Shown here: positions 36,601 to 50,159 of the stretch, piece by piece
How positions within the stretch are numbered: position 1 is the first letter of the stretch
How the letters are laid out: every line of letters starts with the position of its first letter
Source of the DNA: Paragonimus westermani
Taxonomy: Eukaryota; Platyhelminthes; Trematoda; Plagiorchiida; Troglotrematidae
Length of the DNA: 64,000 nucleotides
Assembly (NCBI GenBank): GCA_008508345.1
Contig: QNGE01001260.1
Location: 1-64,000, forward strand
Reading direction: 5' to 3'
The notes under the pieces: generated by a model
The model's input: the letters and a program-made list of their open reading frames with translations, nothing else
What the model was told of the DNA's origin: nothing
Database searches by the model: none
Translations under genes and position numbers: made by a program

Positions 36601-38468
36601 CGCGAATGTAGCTTGTATTTTTATTACCTAAAAGCTTTGCTTTATTTATCTGAGCGCAGTGTTATATTCTGTTTTTAAAATACCCGCACGCCTCACGTGA
36701 GCTTACAAATTATTCACCGTAGCCAACATTTTCTTATCACCCAGGCACAGTGATATTCCCAATGTACTTCTGCTCCTGTTCAAGTATCTAAAACTAACGC
36801 CAGAAAATGTTCAACCACAAAATTTGACCCCGTCACTTCGAAGTTGGAAGTATGAATTTAAAACTGAGGGTTCTAGCAATACTCAGTCATTATTTAGAAA
36901 AAACTTACGAGCAGTCCATTCAAGTATGCAGTATCCTTAGAACAACCGTGCCCAACCTGGTCGCGAGTTCGAGCTTCATGGGTGTGATTATCTTGCTCAG
37001 ATTTAGACAACCTAGTAAAAACCATCCTCGCGTGACCTGGTTTGTTAAGTAGTACCCAATGCACTATAATACAAAAGTTAAAAAACAGATTAATTTCTAT
37101 ATGAATCACCTAGTGGCCCTCGGAAATATTGGCATTGCTGTGATTATCACCCAATATTGTGGGTGGGCAGAACGGCACATCTTCAGCAATCAAAATAGGT
37201 TTGCAACATAGCAACAAAAAACTCAATAATATAGTTTCATTTGCGTTGAAGTCTACACGTGTAGGATGGATCGGTGCTTGTCTGAATGTTTGTTGGATCG
37301 TACTTCTAAGTGACATATATCTGTAGTCCAAAAATTGACCTGCCGATTGTGGCAAACTGGGATAACCCGACATCATCGATTTCCAAATACATTCTAGCAT
37401 CTGTTGACCCGGTCAAACATCTCAGTAAATTGCAACTAAAAAATGATAACCGTTACCTCTACGTTGACCATTTTTGTTTGCACAAATAATACTGGCGCAA
37501 CTAATCTCCGTGCTGTGGAGATGATTTCTTCACTGGTGCACGAGCAACTATACCAACCTGATTGCACCGTTCACTTGTTATTGGTACTTTCAGTTCGCAG
37601 ACGTAAATTTACTGGTTTCACTTAAGCGACTGAAGAGAGTGAATCGAAATGTTCACCTGTCGCGAAACATTTTCTTTCCGTTCCGACAGAAAAACTTAAT
37701 GAAAAGTCTACCGAACTGTCGATTTCAGTGTATGCTCTTGTTCACTTCCCAAATCGAGAGACTGAGTTGGTGTATAACTTCCTTTACTAGAAAAAAATTA
37801 TGCATGAAAACTGGGCGCACATTTGTTGCCAATTGAACATAAAAAACACAAGTTTCAATAAAATGTTGGCTGTGAAGTCTGAAGCAGAGATTTTGTATTC
37901 GCCGCAAATTTCCTAAAACCTTTGATGTTATTGATATCAAGAGCCCTCGTTGAATTGGAGTTCAATATGACTCAATGGTAATGAAGAAAGTGTAGTCAAC
38001 AGAAAAGTTCGGTTTTGACTTGAAGAGGTGTTTGCACAGTAACACTTCCGGAATACCGGTTACCGTTAAAAAAAGTTAAAAGAAACCGATAAATTTAAAG
38101 GTGCTTGATACTGAACAGCGAAATTGCAGCTAAAGAACTTGGACTTGTTTTTCAATGAGTAAGCCGAAGAGATCAAATTGAAGTGTTTTTTGTATGAAAC
38201 CAAAGTAAAATTTCAAGACTGTGAACAAGATGACTACAGCTCTTTTATAAACATCTAAATTTTCCAAGTGCTTCTATGCCCTTAATTTTGAAGTAAGTAA
38301 TATCAGTGCCAAAGCTGACAAATTAGATTTAGGTTGTTAAACATGTAAGAAAACATCGTATATCAGAATAACCAGGATAACGAGATTGCTAAATTTGAAA
38401 ATTTACTTAAATGTTATTGATTTTGGAAATGAATGAAGTGATTGCTCCAAATTTTACTCGTATTACAG
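33698..38468. other. Intron of FERM gene
   Basis: Contains one old SINE copy (36075-36285) and a GTACGTACGTACG simple repeat near 34336. A plus-strand stretch from a CTTTCAG at about 37595 is open for some 80 codons but resembles no FERM segment. It ends in TCGTATTACAG. Confidence 0.45.
36075..36285 (+). repeat. tRNA-derived SINE, old copy
   Basis: CAACCGTGCAGTGGTCAG matches the A-box area of the other copies, and the 3' part (GAGTGAACTTCGAGT, then GGTTAGCTGGAAAGT and GCTGTGATCAA) matches the tail of the 52387-52590 copy (GAGTGAAACTCGAGT, GGCTGGCTGGAAAGT, GGCTGCGATCAA). The tRNA part is degenerate. Confidence 0.5.
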
Positions 38469-38511
38469 CAATGGCTGGAAATGTCAAAAACGGTTTACAA
38501 ACAATTGAAAT
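38469..38511 (+). CDS. FERM gene exon: end of F1 lobe
   Basis: Short exon after a TATTACAG acceptor. It encodes QWLEMSKTVYKQLK in phase 0, continuing the preceding exon (...SKQR, then QWLE). This is the conserved (H/Q)WL(D/E)..K.(I/V)..Q(L/M)K that follows DYFGLRY in FERM proteins. It ends AAAT before a GTGAGT donor at 38512, leaving one base. A second GTGAGT donor at 38526 would extend it by 14 bases to phase 0 (adding CEFHL). I cannot tell which is used. The next intron is about 14.2 kb. Confidence 0.88.
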
Positions 38512-41500
38512 GTGAGTTTCACCTTGTGAGTTTTAGTAAAATTATTTTGCCTCGCGTTTCGTCATTTGCAAATCGGAATTTTGGCTACATACCTTACGGT
38601 ATAATCGCTGAGCATTATAAGTCCGGTTGATAACAAACGGCCTGCCCGAATAGAATCAGCGGGGAAGTTTCGATTTTTACTCACTTGTGACCTACGAATT
38701 GATTCAGTTTATCTCCAACTTATGAAGTGAAAACATTTCTGGTCTGTCTAAACATTTTCTCCACACTTATAAACTAAAGCAGTAGGGGGAGCACCAGCCG
38801 GGGAGGCGGAACATAAATGCATATAAGTTGGAATACACTTGGTTTTAGTTGGGTCTCGCAATGTGCACGAATTAAAACGAACGATATGAGAATGAATATA
38901 TATATATGTATATATATATATGACTGTCAATGGAGTAGATGAATGCACTGCTTTGCTTATAAGTGAAAGCACAACCCGGCATTCGGAATACAGGTTAAAA
39001 GTCGTCCCGAGTGTTGTAGAATTTAGTCGGCATAACTACTGCCAGCCTCCTGCTTCGAAAACCAGTTGCTAACTGTTGTGAACTGAGATAAGAAAACTTA
39101 GGCCGATGAAATCACTAACAGTAATGTCGGTTTCTTCTCCGTTTTTTCAAGGCTGGTGGATATTCATATAACGGTTATGGTGGTCAGTCATAGTATCCAA
39201 CAGCAGCCTTTTGTAACAAACAGTTAGTATGCAATATGTTGAAGGAAGCAAGAGAAAGAACGTTACGGAAAGAACCGCTGACCAACAGTTCTTTCACTTG
39301 TGTAACTCTGCTTTTATCAAAAGAATAACATGCGAATTAAGACAGAACTGAAGCTGGATAGGCAGGAACCTGTCCAACACAAGTTAAAGGGATTTTTTGC
39401 ACTACATTGGATGGCGTGTTTAATGAACACTACCTCAAGCTTGTGGAACGAAGCAGTGAGAAGCTCACTTGAAAGGTCATGACGTGCTCGAATAAGGGTA
39501 GATTACTCAGTTGGTAAGTTGGCATAAAATCCACCAAAAATAAGGTCACGATGAAATATTTTGCCAAATGTCCTGTCGACTTAACAGAGGAACAGTAAAA
39601 TCAGTGTGGTAACACACACCTTGCCGTGGATTGCTTGGTAAAACAAACGGGGGGGGGTTAATCATTTATTTCAACCGTTGGACGAGACAACAGTAAATGT
39701 CGTGAGCAGAAGAGATAAATAATTAGCAAGACTACTGGAGATATCTGACAGAATGGAATGTTGACACGGGGGTTGTTCCGACGGATCTGGCGAAAAATGA
39801 CTGAAACCTTCTACCAGTCACGTCTGTGGGATCAGTAAATACCACGCCTAGACAATCTTTGGAAGTAGATGCAGTTTGGCGGTTCACAGACGATTCTACT
39901 ACTTTTTGTCCTTCCACTTCACAGTACTGAATCCTAATTTTTGTTAATAAAATGGCAAGCCACACCAAAACCCTCGGAATAGTTGCATGCGAAAACAGTA
40001 CGAAGTGATGGGAGACCTTAGGTATATAATGTGAAAAATCGGAAAATACTTAGGCCCAGAAAAAATTCCTACTTGTTCAGACCACTGCATAATTTACGAA
40101 GATTCAATGGAGGATATGGAATTTGTTGCTAGAAATAATCCTCAATTACCTTTAAATACAGTGGATCCAGTTTCATTTATACAAGAATCGTTGTACTAGC
40201 GTCTAAAGTGGTACACCGTAGTCAAAATGTATCACCATACAAACGTGTGCTGTTTGTGTAACACTGGAAATACCAAACAAACTATACAATACCGGCGAAA
40301 TTTGTGGAAGCAGAATTAAGGATTAAGGCGAGCGTCACATTTTATGTTCATGGGGAGTTGAATTATTGGGTTTGACGCACGCAAGCCACCTACAAATGTA
40401 AGACCATTGAGTTAATTTGCCTTACTCCTAAGAGAATAATGCTACAGTAAGTCATAGGCGGCATAGACAACTTGGACTGGTCGCAAGTGAAAACCATTAA
40501 TGTAATTGCGCACTTAATTGAAAACGTGAAAAATAGGCCCCGTAGAAATCTAGCCGCTCAAGAAATAACGGAAAATCAAGGCCAGACACGAACGACTAAG
40601 CATTTTTAACTGGGTACAGATGAACATATAGGAACACTGAAAATAACTCAAGCTAACGAGATGATCTCATTGAGATGAAATTCTAGGTGCTAGCTTATTT
40701 CATAGGCCAAGTTGACAAGAGAAAATTAACTCAGTTGTTTAACGGGGTTCCCATTGCAGTCAAGTAGATTCTTTTACGATTTCTTATGACGTACAAATAC
40801 TGAAACAATGAAACAAAGCAAACACTAGGTGAACAGAACTTCAGAGAAAGAATTTGGCGAAGCTGAGTGGACATAAATTTGACAGATTGAGTAGTTGCGT
40901 TGAAACCTGCACACTTCGTTGCAGCACAACCTTCAGATCGGTAGACCACGTCATGTTCAGATTCCGAATTAAACTGTATTCAATATACAACGGAAAACCT
41001 TTCTTAAAATGATCGGGGTTCCCAAATCAGGAAATTTTTCTATCAAGCAATATTTAGTCTCAATTCAGTTTGGGCTTTGCTCTCCGGTCTGTGTGCAGTT
41101 CAGGCAGTTTCGCTGACTTTGCATTGTGAAACTCAAGCCATAACACCATAATGGTTGGTAAAATTCACTAATGAGTAATGTTCAGGTTGCTGTTGTCAAT
41201 CCAGGACTGAGTTGTGTTTCATGATTGAGGAGAGTTCATAGGAAACTACTGGAGTACAGACCGTTCCTGATAGCTGATAAATGAGATAAGCCTATGTTAG
41301 AGAACCTAAAACATTTCAGAGATGGAATTTTTTTTTCAACGTTGGGTGGTTGTAAATATAGATCAAATTAGAACTAATCGCAGAGGCATTCATAAAGTTG
41401 GTGCTTCATTCATCGGCAGTGTCACCTTGTGAAACTTTAAGTACACAGGCAGTAATTTACTTCAGAGCCATTTCCAACGAAGGGTTTCAAAAAATGGGTT

Positions 41501-41645
41501 TACTGAAAACCAGCTTGTTTACAAGTAAACCCTTTCAGCCTGTTGTTAAACTGCACAATATTTGACAGAGGCCAGCTCACGCACGCATTCTTGCCGATGT
41601 ATAGAGGATAACCTAGATTACAGAATACTGACTATCACACAGCTG
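38512..41645. other. Intron of FERM gene
   Basis: Contains a (TA)n-(TG) microsatellite near 38893-38922 and a G9 run near 39650. No other element or exon was recognised. Confidence 0.45.
38893..38922. repeat. (TA)n microsatellite
   Basis: ATATATATATATG followed by TATATATATATATG, about 30 bp. Confidence 0.85.
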
Positions 41646-41710
41646 GTTTCTGTGATAATTCTTGCAGTTGTGAGGGACAATTGAAACGCTTGCAGCCTAA
41701 TGTTACGATA
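41646..41710 (+). repeat. Penelope-terminal-like motif upstream of Penelope RT
   Basis: CTGTGATAATTCTTGCAG...ATTGAAACGCTTGCAGCCTAATG resembles the arm at 26968-27048 (CTGATGATCTCACC...GATGAAACGTTTGCAACCTAAATG). It lies about 650 bp upstream of the Penelope RT relic in the same orientation, where the element's terminal repeat would be expected. The hammerhead core is no longer intact. Confidence 0.4.
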
Positions 41711-42357
41711 CTGGTAAAAAAATCCGCCAAGATTTTCCGACCTAATCTCCACCAATAATATTGAAGTTATTTTATCCGCACTCCCGGATAACGCACACAT
41801 GTTTTCTCCCTTGGATCTTGATCTTTCCTCGACAGCTCCAAATCTTCTCACACGGTTTATAGTCCTTTTACCACAAGCTGCTTGCTGCCAGCTGAAACGC
41901 ATTTAGACCGTGTGCTACTAGACTCAAAGTTTTACGGTCGTGGAAGCTTGGCCCAATCCGAGGGCAGCTAGGTGTCGCTGCTTCCGAGCTGTTGCAAGCT
42001 CAAGAGGTTTAACAGATGAAGGTCACCATGGATCATATCCAGCAAATGCGGTTCTTAAGGGCTAGAATATTCGACGGCGGCTTGTACACTTTAGGTGACG
42101 TGGCCCGATGGGTCCTCGCGTATAACGAATCAGCGCTTTTCCAAATCTGTCCCAAATTTTCCTGAGAATGTCTCTGGCAGGCAGTCCAGTGATCTAGTCT
42201 GAGCTATGAGTATGGTGGTTATCGCATGGCTTATATTGCACAAATAATGTAAAGAACAATGCACTAAACTTATGACCAGTTTGTTTTGTCTTTGTTTACA
42301 CGCATTCCTCGAAGGCAGACGGTTGGTATAGGTCGTCATTATATTGTCTCATATTAA

Positions 42358-43497
42358 TTGAACATAGGATTGTCTACGTCTGAGTCAAAAAGCTTCCTGC
42401 TACTGGGCAAAACGAACGTAGAGTTCAACTTTCAAGAAACTGCCTACACACAAATCGATTGTTTTGCCATGGGCATTCCACTCGTTCCGCCACTAGTCGA
42501 TGTATTCATTGTCCACCTGGAGCGAAACGCACATACTCTCATCAGTGAGGCTCTCTTCTACCGTCGTTTCGTCGACGATGTCCTGTTATTCACCAATACT
42601 AAGGAGATTGTGTGAAGTATACTGGACTAAATGAACGAGCTGAGTTCCAAAATTAACCTTACCACTGAGTACGAGCAGGATGAAACCCCGGCGTTTTTGG
42701 ATGTTCTCATGAAGCGCGAGGATAACCGCTCCGTACTCTAACCTGTTTACCGGAAGCCTACTTGGACTGGGCAGTACCCGAAAATTCATATTTTTGTTCC
42801 GACCCAGAATAAACGTTGGCTAGTGATAACTTTGTTTTACCGTGCAAGGCAAATCTGTTCAAGAAAAGCACTTACCAAAGAGATTTCATTGTTGAAAACC
42901 ATGTTCAGCAAATAAAAGCCGGTTGCCGCGTTGGTCTCAACAGCCCCCGATCCCCTTACCTTTGTTTGTCTTACAGGGATGGTGACATCACTACTCAGCT
43001 GAAAGATAGACTCACGGCGGCTTCCGGGAGGCAAGTTCCATACAGACAAGCTGGTCATGATGTTCACCACCACCCGAATTACAACACCGTTACTGAAAAC
43101 ACTGTTAATTCCAAATGTCAAATCTTACATCATTTGTGAATTCTCTTGTGTGTGCCAGGCCACTTATTTAGGTGGAGCGAAGCCGCGGTTACGTAATCGG
43201 GTCAAAAACCACATTCCAGTCTGGGTTTGCAAAATGCTGCAGGACACACAACTATGCCGAATTTAGGTGAAAATGTGACAAATCACAAGGAACCAGCGTC
43301 ATCGATCACACGACACCTGCTGATACATCGTACCCAAATTTACCTGGAGAAGGCCTTTCGGATATGCTGAGCAACATAAATCAAAAGTTTCTCCGGCCGG
43401 CGGAGGTGGAGGCAGGTAAAAAAAATGAAAGCCACCACTCCGCATACGGAAAGACTTCTTCATCAGTACCAGATTGCCCTGACAAATGATGTGCATT
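42358..43497 (+). pseudogene. Penelope-like element: reverse transcriptase plus GIY-YIG endonuclease relic
   Basis: First frame 42358-42615: FNFQETAYTQIDCFAMGIP, VPPLVDVFIVHLE and FYRRFVDDVLLFT match the Penelope RT pattern (F.F....Y.Q.DG.AMGSPL.P..AD.FM..LE...FYRR(Y/F)VDD). Past TGA and TAA stops the same frame gives EDETPAFLDVL-like EQDETPAFLDVLMKRED, VYRKPTWTGQYPKIHIFVP and FYRARQIC, the conserved thumb block. A second frame (42816-43139) gives LSYRDGDITTQLKDRL. A third (43057-43266) gives FSCVCQATYLGGAKPRLRNRVKNH, which matches the GIY-YIG endonuclease core (C.C...YIG.T...L..R...H). A tail near 43300-43490 (SSITRHLL ... EKAFR ... KATTPHTERLLHQ) is the usual C-terminal end. All are separated by stops or shifts. 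The N-terminal RT half is missing. It sits in a FERM-gene intron. Confidence 0.88.
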
Positions 43498-46139
43498 GAT
43501 GTGTCCGTGCGTTTTTGTGGTTGCAGATTTTGTTGTTCAGCTTCAAAATGTCCACTGAATTTTGCTGTATAATCCCGCAGACTGCACTAGGTACTTTAGG
43601 TGATGCAGCGGAATGTGCTGGAGAGAAACACACTGCAAAACTTATTCTGATTGCTTTGTTATAATACACCGGCAACACGCCTGAATAGTCTATGGAAACA
43701 ATAATTCACGTTCCTCCGCAGTGTCATTTAAAGTTAGAATTTTTTCGATGAGGAAGGGTTGCAGTGTGGCTGCTGCACCAACTCAAGGTGGTCTTTCGCG
43801 CCCATACAGTGAGGTAACGCCTTGTCTTTCTTTAGAATCTGTGAGTAGAAATCGGTTGGATTGTCCATGCGGATTTTTGGCAGCTTGTTGTTTTGATCCA
43901 TTCACTCGTTTTTGACGTTCACGTCATCATTTCAAATGCCCACCAGGCGTACGCATCCAACATTCTCAGCTTTTGTGTGTGACCGTTGCAATTTTGTCAA
44001 CAGATAGATCAAAACCTTGATCTGTATGGGTCAAATTCAATCACTACCCTGTAAGCAGCCAGCTTTTCATCAAGAGGTATTGCTTAAAAGTTGTTATTGT
44101 CACTGGTAGACTATTGAACGAGTCACCTTCAATCAGTTACTCGTCCAGATCACGATTAGCAGTTCACATTTACGCAGAGTTTTGTGAAGCGATACACCTC
44201 CTCGAAGTCTGACTAAGCATGAACACGTATTCTCCGGAATAAGGAAGAAATTTTGGACAACTCTTCTCATGAACCTTCGATCCACTTCAAGATTAACTTG
44301 AAAACAATCCAGACCAAGTCCGCACTAATCTTTCGCTGCACAAGCTTAGCAGATTGAGGGCTTGGAAGGTCATCGAAGTTCTTATGATACTCTGGCCGAG
44401 CTTCCTACAATAAGTGCAGGACTGAATAAACTTTTCTGTGTATGGAATAAGCGGTCGCATATGTTCCCTGCATACCCAGTCACACGAATACACCTTAAAT
44501 ACTTGCAATCTTTTCTAGTGAATGTTAAATCACTGTAAATAACAACCCTAAAACACCTTTACTGATGAGTATTAGAACCTGAGACAGCAATATGGTGATA
44601 TTCACTAATACAGTACTTATTGGAGGGTAGGTCAAAGGTTGTCAATAAAAATAAACAGGGCTTGGGATAGTGGCTGCTTCAAGCAGTCACTCGGTAAGAA
44701 ATGAAATAAGACACTCAAAATCCTCTCAACGCATACTCAAACGCTGCATAATAAGCCACGGAGCTATCGTTACTTTGCTTTCTTCCAGGTATCCAACATC
44801 AACATCAAATACATCGTTTGGAATCGTTGACAATGAAAATGATGAACCTAATAAGGTCATAAACCACTCACCTGATTACAACACAGTCTGTGAAGTAAGG
44901 AGAAGATGAGACCGGTGGCGGTTTCTAGAACTACCCACCTGTGTTGCAACACCAGCCGTTATATTGGCAAAAGCACTTTCATGAGCAAGTTCTGCTACAA
45001 AGCATCATATTATCTGAGCGGACAAACTTAAGAATACTGGTAACAAATTGGAAATTCTGATTTTCGTGCAACTTTGGACAATCCAGTTTTCCAAGGGGAA
45101 TTTCGATCAGATTGATTGCTTCAAATAACTGAAGGTGACTCGAGTTGCTGGCATCATTTGATCCATTTTCAGAGTCTAAGGTTGTCTTCTGGCAATCACA
45201 TCGTTTCTGTCCCAGGTATTTGTTTTTTTGTACAACATGGGAGGGTTTTCAAACGGAGATTGGTATTTTCTGAGAATGGTTTAACATTACATTAAGTGCA
45301 GTACAGAACATCTTCTTAAAATCAACATAGAAATTTTCTGCAGAAAAAGATTTTACAGAACTGTCTCAATTTCTAATAAGAGCTGTCACACCTGTCCTGT
45401 GGATAAACAGAACATACGGTTGTATTAACAAATTAAACGTGCAGTGGCTCGAACTGGAACGAAAAAAATATACATCCGTAAACCGTTGAACTCAAGACAT
45501 TTCTAGTAGTAAAGGAATAGCAGCATTCGTGCTTTTTATTTGATTCTGAACTTACGGGGCATTAATTTTTTTTTATCGCGGTATGCACAAATCAAATCAG
45601 TGGCATTTATAAGAGGGAGAAAAGTTACTAACATACTTAGGACATTTACGACCAAGTGAATTATTAAAAAGGGGCTAACCGAGTGATCAGATTACGCCAG
45701 TCATTTGATCAGTAAATCTCATCCCAGTTTTATCTCCAGACCGCTTTCACTTCCGTACAGATGTCTGCCCTCGGTCGTTAAACTTTCGTGTCAAGCATTA
45801 TCCGAGTAATCCGTTGACGGAATTCCCGCAAGAGAAAGCCAGGCAAGTTGGTGTATTTTTTCACTGAGTTTAAACATACTGAGAATTGTGTCCCTAACAC
45901 TTCCACAATAAAGCAAACTGAGGTTTCTGGTATATATCCCACGGGTCAATCACGTGATTACATAGATTATCAATGAATCAGAACAAAGTTACTATAGTCA
46001 CTTACGTAGCCGTTTATCACGGTGAGCATATGCATGAAATCGATCAATACTCTGATGGTGGATGATTTATTCAGTGTGAGTAAAACCTGTGAAATGATAT
46101 CAAGAGCCAGTTGTTGGAGCCTACCTTATTCGCATTTAC
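43498..46139. other. Intron of FERM gene, nothing recognised
   Basis: No coding match. The longest frames (64-79 aa) are without domains. Confidence 0.45.
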
Positions 46140-46385
46140 ATTTCAAGTTAGACATCACAAACCTGGTCTCATCGTTTGTAACCCAGCAGAATTTCTAGCC
46201 AGCTTTCAAGAAGACGCGTTAGACCCGAGTTTTGCCCATATTATGGTTGGTTACTAGTACGTATCATTGCCACGGTAGAGATCAGAATTCTGGTCACACA
46301 TTCCCGAAACAACCATGCTGACTACTGCACGGTTGACCGCACACTAGACCCGACCGAACTGTCATATCTGAATGTTCAACCAGCT
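46140..46385 (-). repeat. tRNA-derived SINE, old copy
   Basis: On the minus strand: TATGACAGTTCGGTCG, then GCGGTCAACCGTGCAGTAGTCAGCATGGTTG (A-box area), GTGACCAGAATTCTGATC (B-box area), then AAGCTGGCTAGAAATTC and GTCTAACTTGAAATG near the 3' end. These match in order the blocks of the 52387-52590 copy. Confidence 0.55.
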
Positions 46386-49300
46386 CTGCCTGTGCGCATT
46401 TGCCAGTTTACCCCATTACACTGATATCAGACAAAAGTACTGCTCATTAACTCTATTCCACAGCCCTGCCTTTGAAATTTCCGAGGTTGAACGAAATCTT
46501 CGGCTTCATTATTCTCGCTGAACAATATATTACACCGGGAAATTGGTTACTTTCAAGTTGAACATTCAACTTGTTTTTATGTGTTTTATGTGTTGTATTA
46601 GATTCCGGTTTTACAAATATCCTTTAGTATAAAATTCACAAACATTGCAAGACATATTTCCGGTTTTGCAAACACCCTTCATCATAAACAGTGACCTACA
46701 CTGATAATGTGAATTGTTAGTATTTCGGTTGGCCTCAGTGGTATACCAAAAGCATGCATGTTAACTCTGGTGGGTTTGCAGCTAACTGGTGGAAGAATCC
46801 GTCCATACTTTCAACTACGATACGAGCAAACGTCCTTCTTTGGCGAACTTTATTTGTACGGGTTCGATCGACATTGTGACCACATTGACTTGGAGGAACT
46901 CTGAGTTGATGCTGCGCTACTAAAAGATGAATAAATCAGTTAGATAAGCACAGCAGTAGATTGATTGATTAGGCTGAGCTATACAGCAATTCAAGTTCAT
47001 CTCCCTCTTTAAAGCTGGTCTACTTTAGCTGGAATATTTTGAGCCATTTGTCGGCCGAAGCCTCAATGCATTTCAACCGTGAAGTTCCCACCGCAATCCC
47101 AAATGGACTGGAAAATAAAATGAGGGGCAGATTGATTTATTTCAATCCGTACTGTGTTAGTGAGACTCGCTCCGCAGGTACGGGACATTATTGCTGTCAA
47201 GCATTGTAGTTGAATTGCTTTTGTTTGTAATTTTTCTCAGTTCTGATCAAACGGATGTAATTCTGCTCACATAAATTCTAGTATGCGTTAGGTAAACTAT
47301 AACTTTGTTGTCAAAAACACGCTGAATACAGTAAAATCAAACGTCACACTTGAGTAACTACGTTTTATCCTTTGTGCTGTGTTGTTCCTAAATTTTTTAG
47401 GGGAGACTGAGTGATGCACGCGAAGTAGACATCAGATGCACAATTTATTCATGGCGTTGATCTAAGTGGTTTGCAGGAGTGAGTTACCAAAAGGTTTAGC
47501 AAAGCTGCAATACTAACAATTAAATGATGGTTGTCTATCGCGTCGTGAAGAGCATTGATGGAAATGCAGTGGAATCTAAACTTCTCAGACGTTCTTCCCA
47601 AAGTTTCTTACAGTATTTAGAAGCTTTCTGAAGTGTCCCAAGGTGTTTATATAGCTAGTTTGAGACGTTACACTCTTGTCTTGCAAATGAAACAAACTAC
47701 GCGAAACAAAGCTGATAGATCCCACGCGTTCCGCAGACGTAAATAAACAAAAACATCAAAAAACTAATGTTTTTCTTTATTCACTTGTTAGGGTTCTTTT
47801 TTGTTACGAACTGAGATTAAGCAGTCATTTGTAACTACTCTGACAATGAGTGAGCATCAAACACGGAAACCAGAAAAGAAATGGTAGGTCAATTACGAGT
47901 GGCAGCGCTACTGTTGGTTCACTAGATGTGATTGCATAGTCTAGTGACGAGGTGCCTGACTCAGTTTGACACTTGTCTACTGGTATTTGGTCCAACTTCT
48001 GGCAAATGTGAGGCTTGAAGACAGTTCAATCGACAATTCTTTTTGCAGGAGATTGTAGGAGCATCCGCTTCCAAGCATATGCTTTAAAACGCATCTCAGC
48101 ACACAAGTAAGAAGTAATAAAATTCCTAACGAAAGGCTCACAAATAAATCTTGATCTTGTTCCCCCTCCATAAACTAATTAGGTTTATGCCCGAATGATT
48201 CTACTGCCAACCTAGATCTGCTACTTCTTTTACTACACCCAAATGAATTTACTCTGAACTACTTACTGTTGAACAAGTCACTCAACAGCGCCTTTTTAGA
48301 CTCTCTGTCGTAAGTAATGCTGACGGTTTTGCACGTTCTCTGTCCTTGATGTATATGCTGATAAAGCTGAGAAATTGGTTGTTTCCTAAAATCACCATGG
48401 TGTATTGCGAATTAAGTGCGAAGTAAACTTGATCCTCCCCTAAATCACTGGTATTATGAAAGTATTAGTGAACTATTCAAAGATGTTTTGTCAAAGTTTG
48501 AATATGTTTTCGTGTTACGTGATAAGTTCTTCCATCCTTAATGACATGAAAAGTCTCGAATAATTAACGCGCCTTGTGTCGATGATAGTCTATAAATTAT
48601 CATGTGCATCCATCTCAGTTTAGACCACGTGAATTTTAGAACGGTAAACGAAATTCTGTGCTGATGCCTGAGGTGGCACTTTCAAGTTGGTCTGTTTTCA
48701 CCCTACAGTATTTTGGAGACTTTGATAGAGAAAGTTTACGTTAAAATAGTAACGTATAACCGAGAATGTTCATTATGTGCGACACATGGCAGGTTGTACA
48801 ACCCAGTCTTGTTTTATGACAGTTTCGTTTAAGATATTCAGTAACTTTCTGAGTACACTTATCAGATTTTTGTATCCCCGTATTTTTCACCTCCATTCTG
48901 TAGCAAATCTCCATAAGCCTCATTGACGAATTTAAACCTTATTGGTTTTCTCAACCACAAAATCACATAGCGCGCACAACGAGAGGCAATTTACCCGCAA
49001 TAATTAATGCGAATGTTAATCATTGTTCCTCTTGCCGCTGGTTTTAATTGCACCTGAACAGCTGTTAAATTTTACACAGCAAACATTCAAAGTGGATAGG
49101 CGTTTAAATTATTTCATATCCAGTCAATGTCTTTTGCAGTTACTTCCAACAGTGCTACGTTTACTGGTCTCATCTGACTGAAAAGTTGCTCACTCCTCGT
49201 TACCGCAGTATGAAGCTGGTTTCTCTCCTACCATTAGTTATCCTGTCCACCCCGTTTTTGATCCAAATCAAAGTACAAAACGTAACTTTCCCCGAAAGTC

Positions 49301-49599
49301 TTAATTATGCTTTCCACAAGTGAGATTGCTGAATTCCGTAGAGATTCTGCTATTCCTAGGTGTCCGTGTTGTCAACACGACCTTACCAAAAGTTGAGAGC
49401 AATTTCGAAGTTTTTCTAGAGCGAGGCAGCAGCTTATATCTACTACGAGACAGATATTTCATGAAGCCGAATCCCCGTTGGATTGAGTGATACAGATTAA
49501 CATATCGCCGACTCTTCGAGGAGACAGTGCACACGTATAATAAAATGACTTCATGTTTAAAAAGACTGCCTAGAACTTAAAAAGCAGCTCAAGTTATCT
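46386..49599. other. Intron of FERM gene, nothing recognised
   Basis: AT-rich; no exon-like segment or element seen. Confidence 0.45.
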
Positions 49600-50043
49600 G
49601 CACTTTAACTCACTGTCACAAGGATGAGATCAACTCGTGTTCTGAACTTTCCCCTCCGGCGACCTCGAGAAACTGTACCACCGAATTAACCTTACTAGCA
49701 ACCGCACTTGTGTCAGCTGCCAGCCTACCTACAGCAGCTGCCTTCAGGGACAAGTGCCTTGACTTTCAAGTAAACTGTCGGCTAACAGCTCTACTTTCGA
49801 TTAACTTCTATTTTGAGGGAGACAGTCGTGAAAGGCCGGGCTTTGGTTGAATTCAAACTAGTGTGTCCAAACACAGCCAGCGTTTTGCCGGCAAAATTAC
49901 TGATTCGCGCCGAGAGCTCAACCATTTCATGTTTGTGTTCAGTCACCCATCTTTCTCACTTTTTATGTGAGATTCATCAAATGATCCACTTGGTTGACTG
50001 CCTCGACAGGATTTCTAAAGGACTTCACGCTGAAATCCGCCAT
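49600..50043 (-). pseudogene. Possible LTR-element gag relic
   Basis: From an ATG at 50043 the minus strand reads MADFSVKSFRNPVEAVNQVD and HLMNLT, then meets a TAA. After a further shift it reads TEHKHEMVELSARISNFAGK. The start lies about 130 bp below an LTR-like GC-richer stretch in the same orientation. This layout suggests a gag-type or other element ORF1. I recognise no definite domain, so the assignment rests on context. Confidence 0.25.
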
Positions 50044-50159
50044 AATCAATGGTGAGCATCGAAAGGGTAATATTAATTAGTGGTTTAACAAATTTGTTAA
50101 GTTAGAAGGGACGCAGTCGCTGAGTAACTTATTTATTGCTTCCTTCCGGGTTAGAGTGG

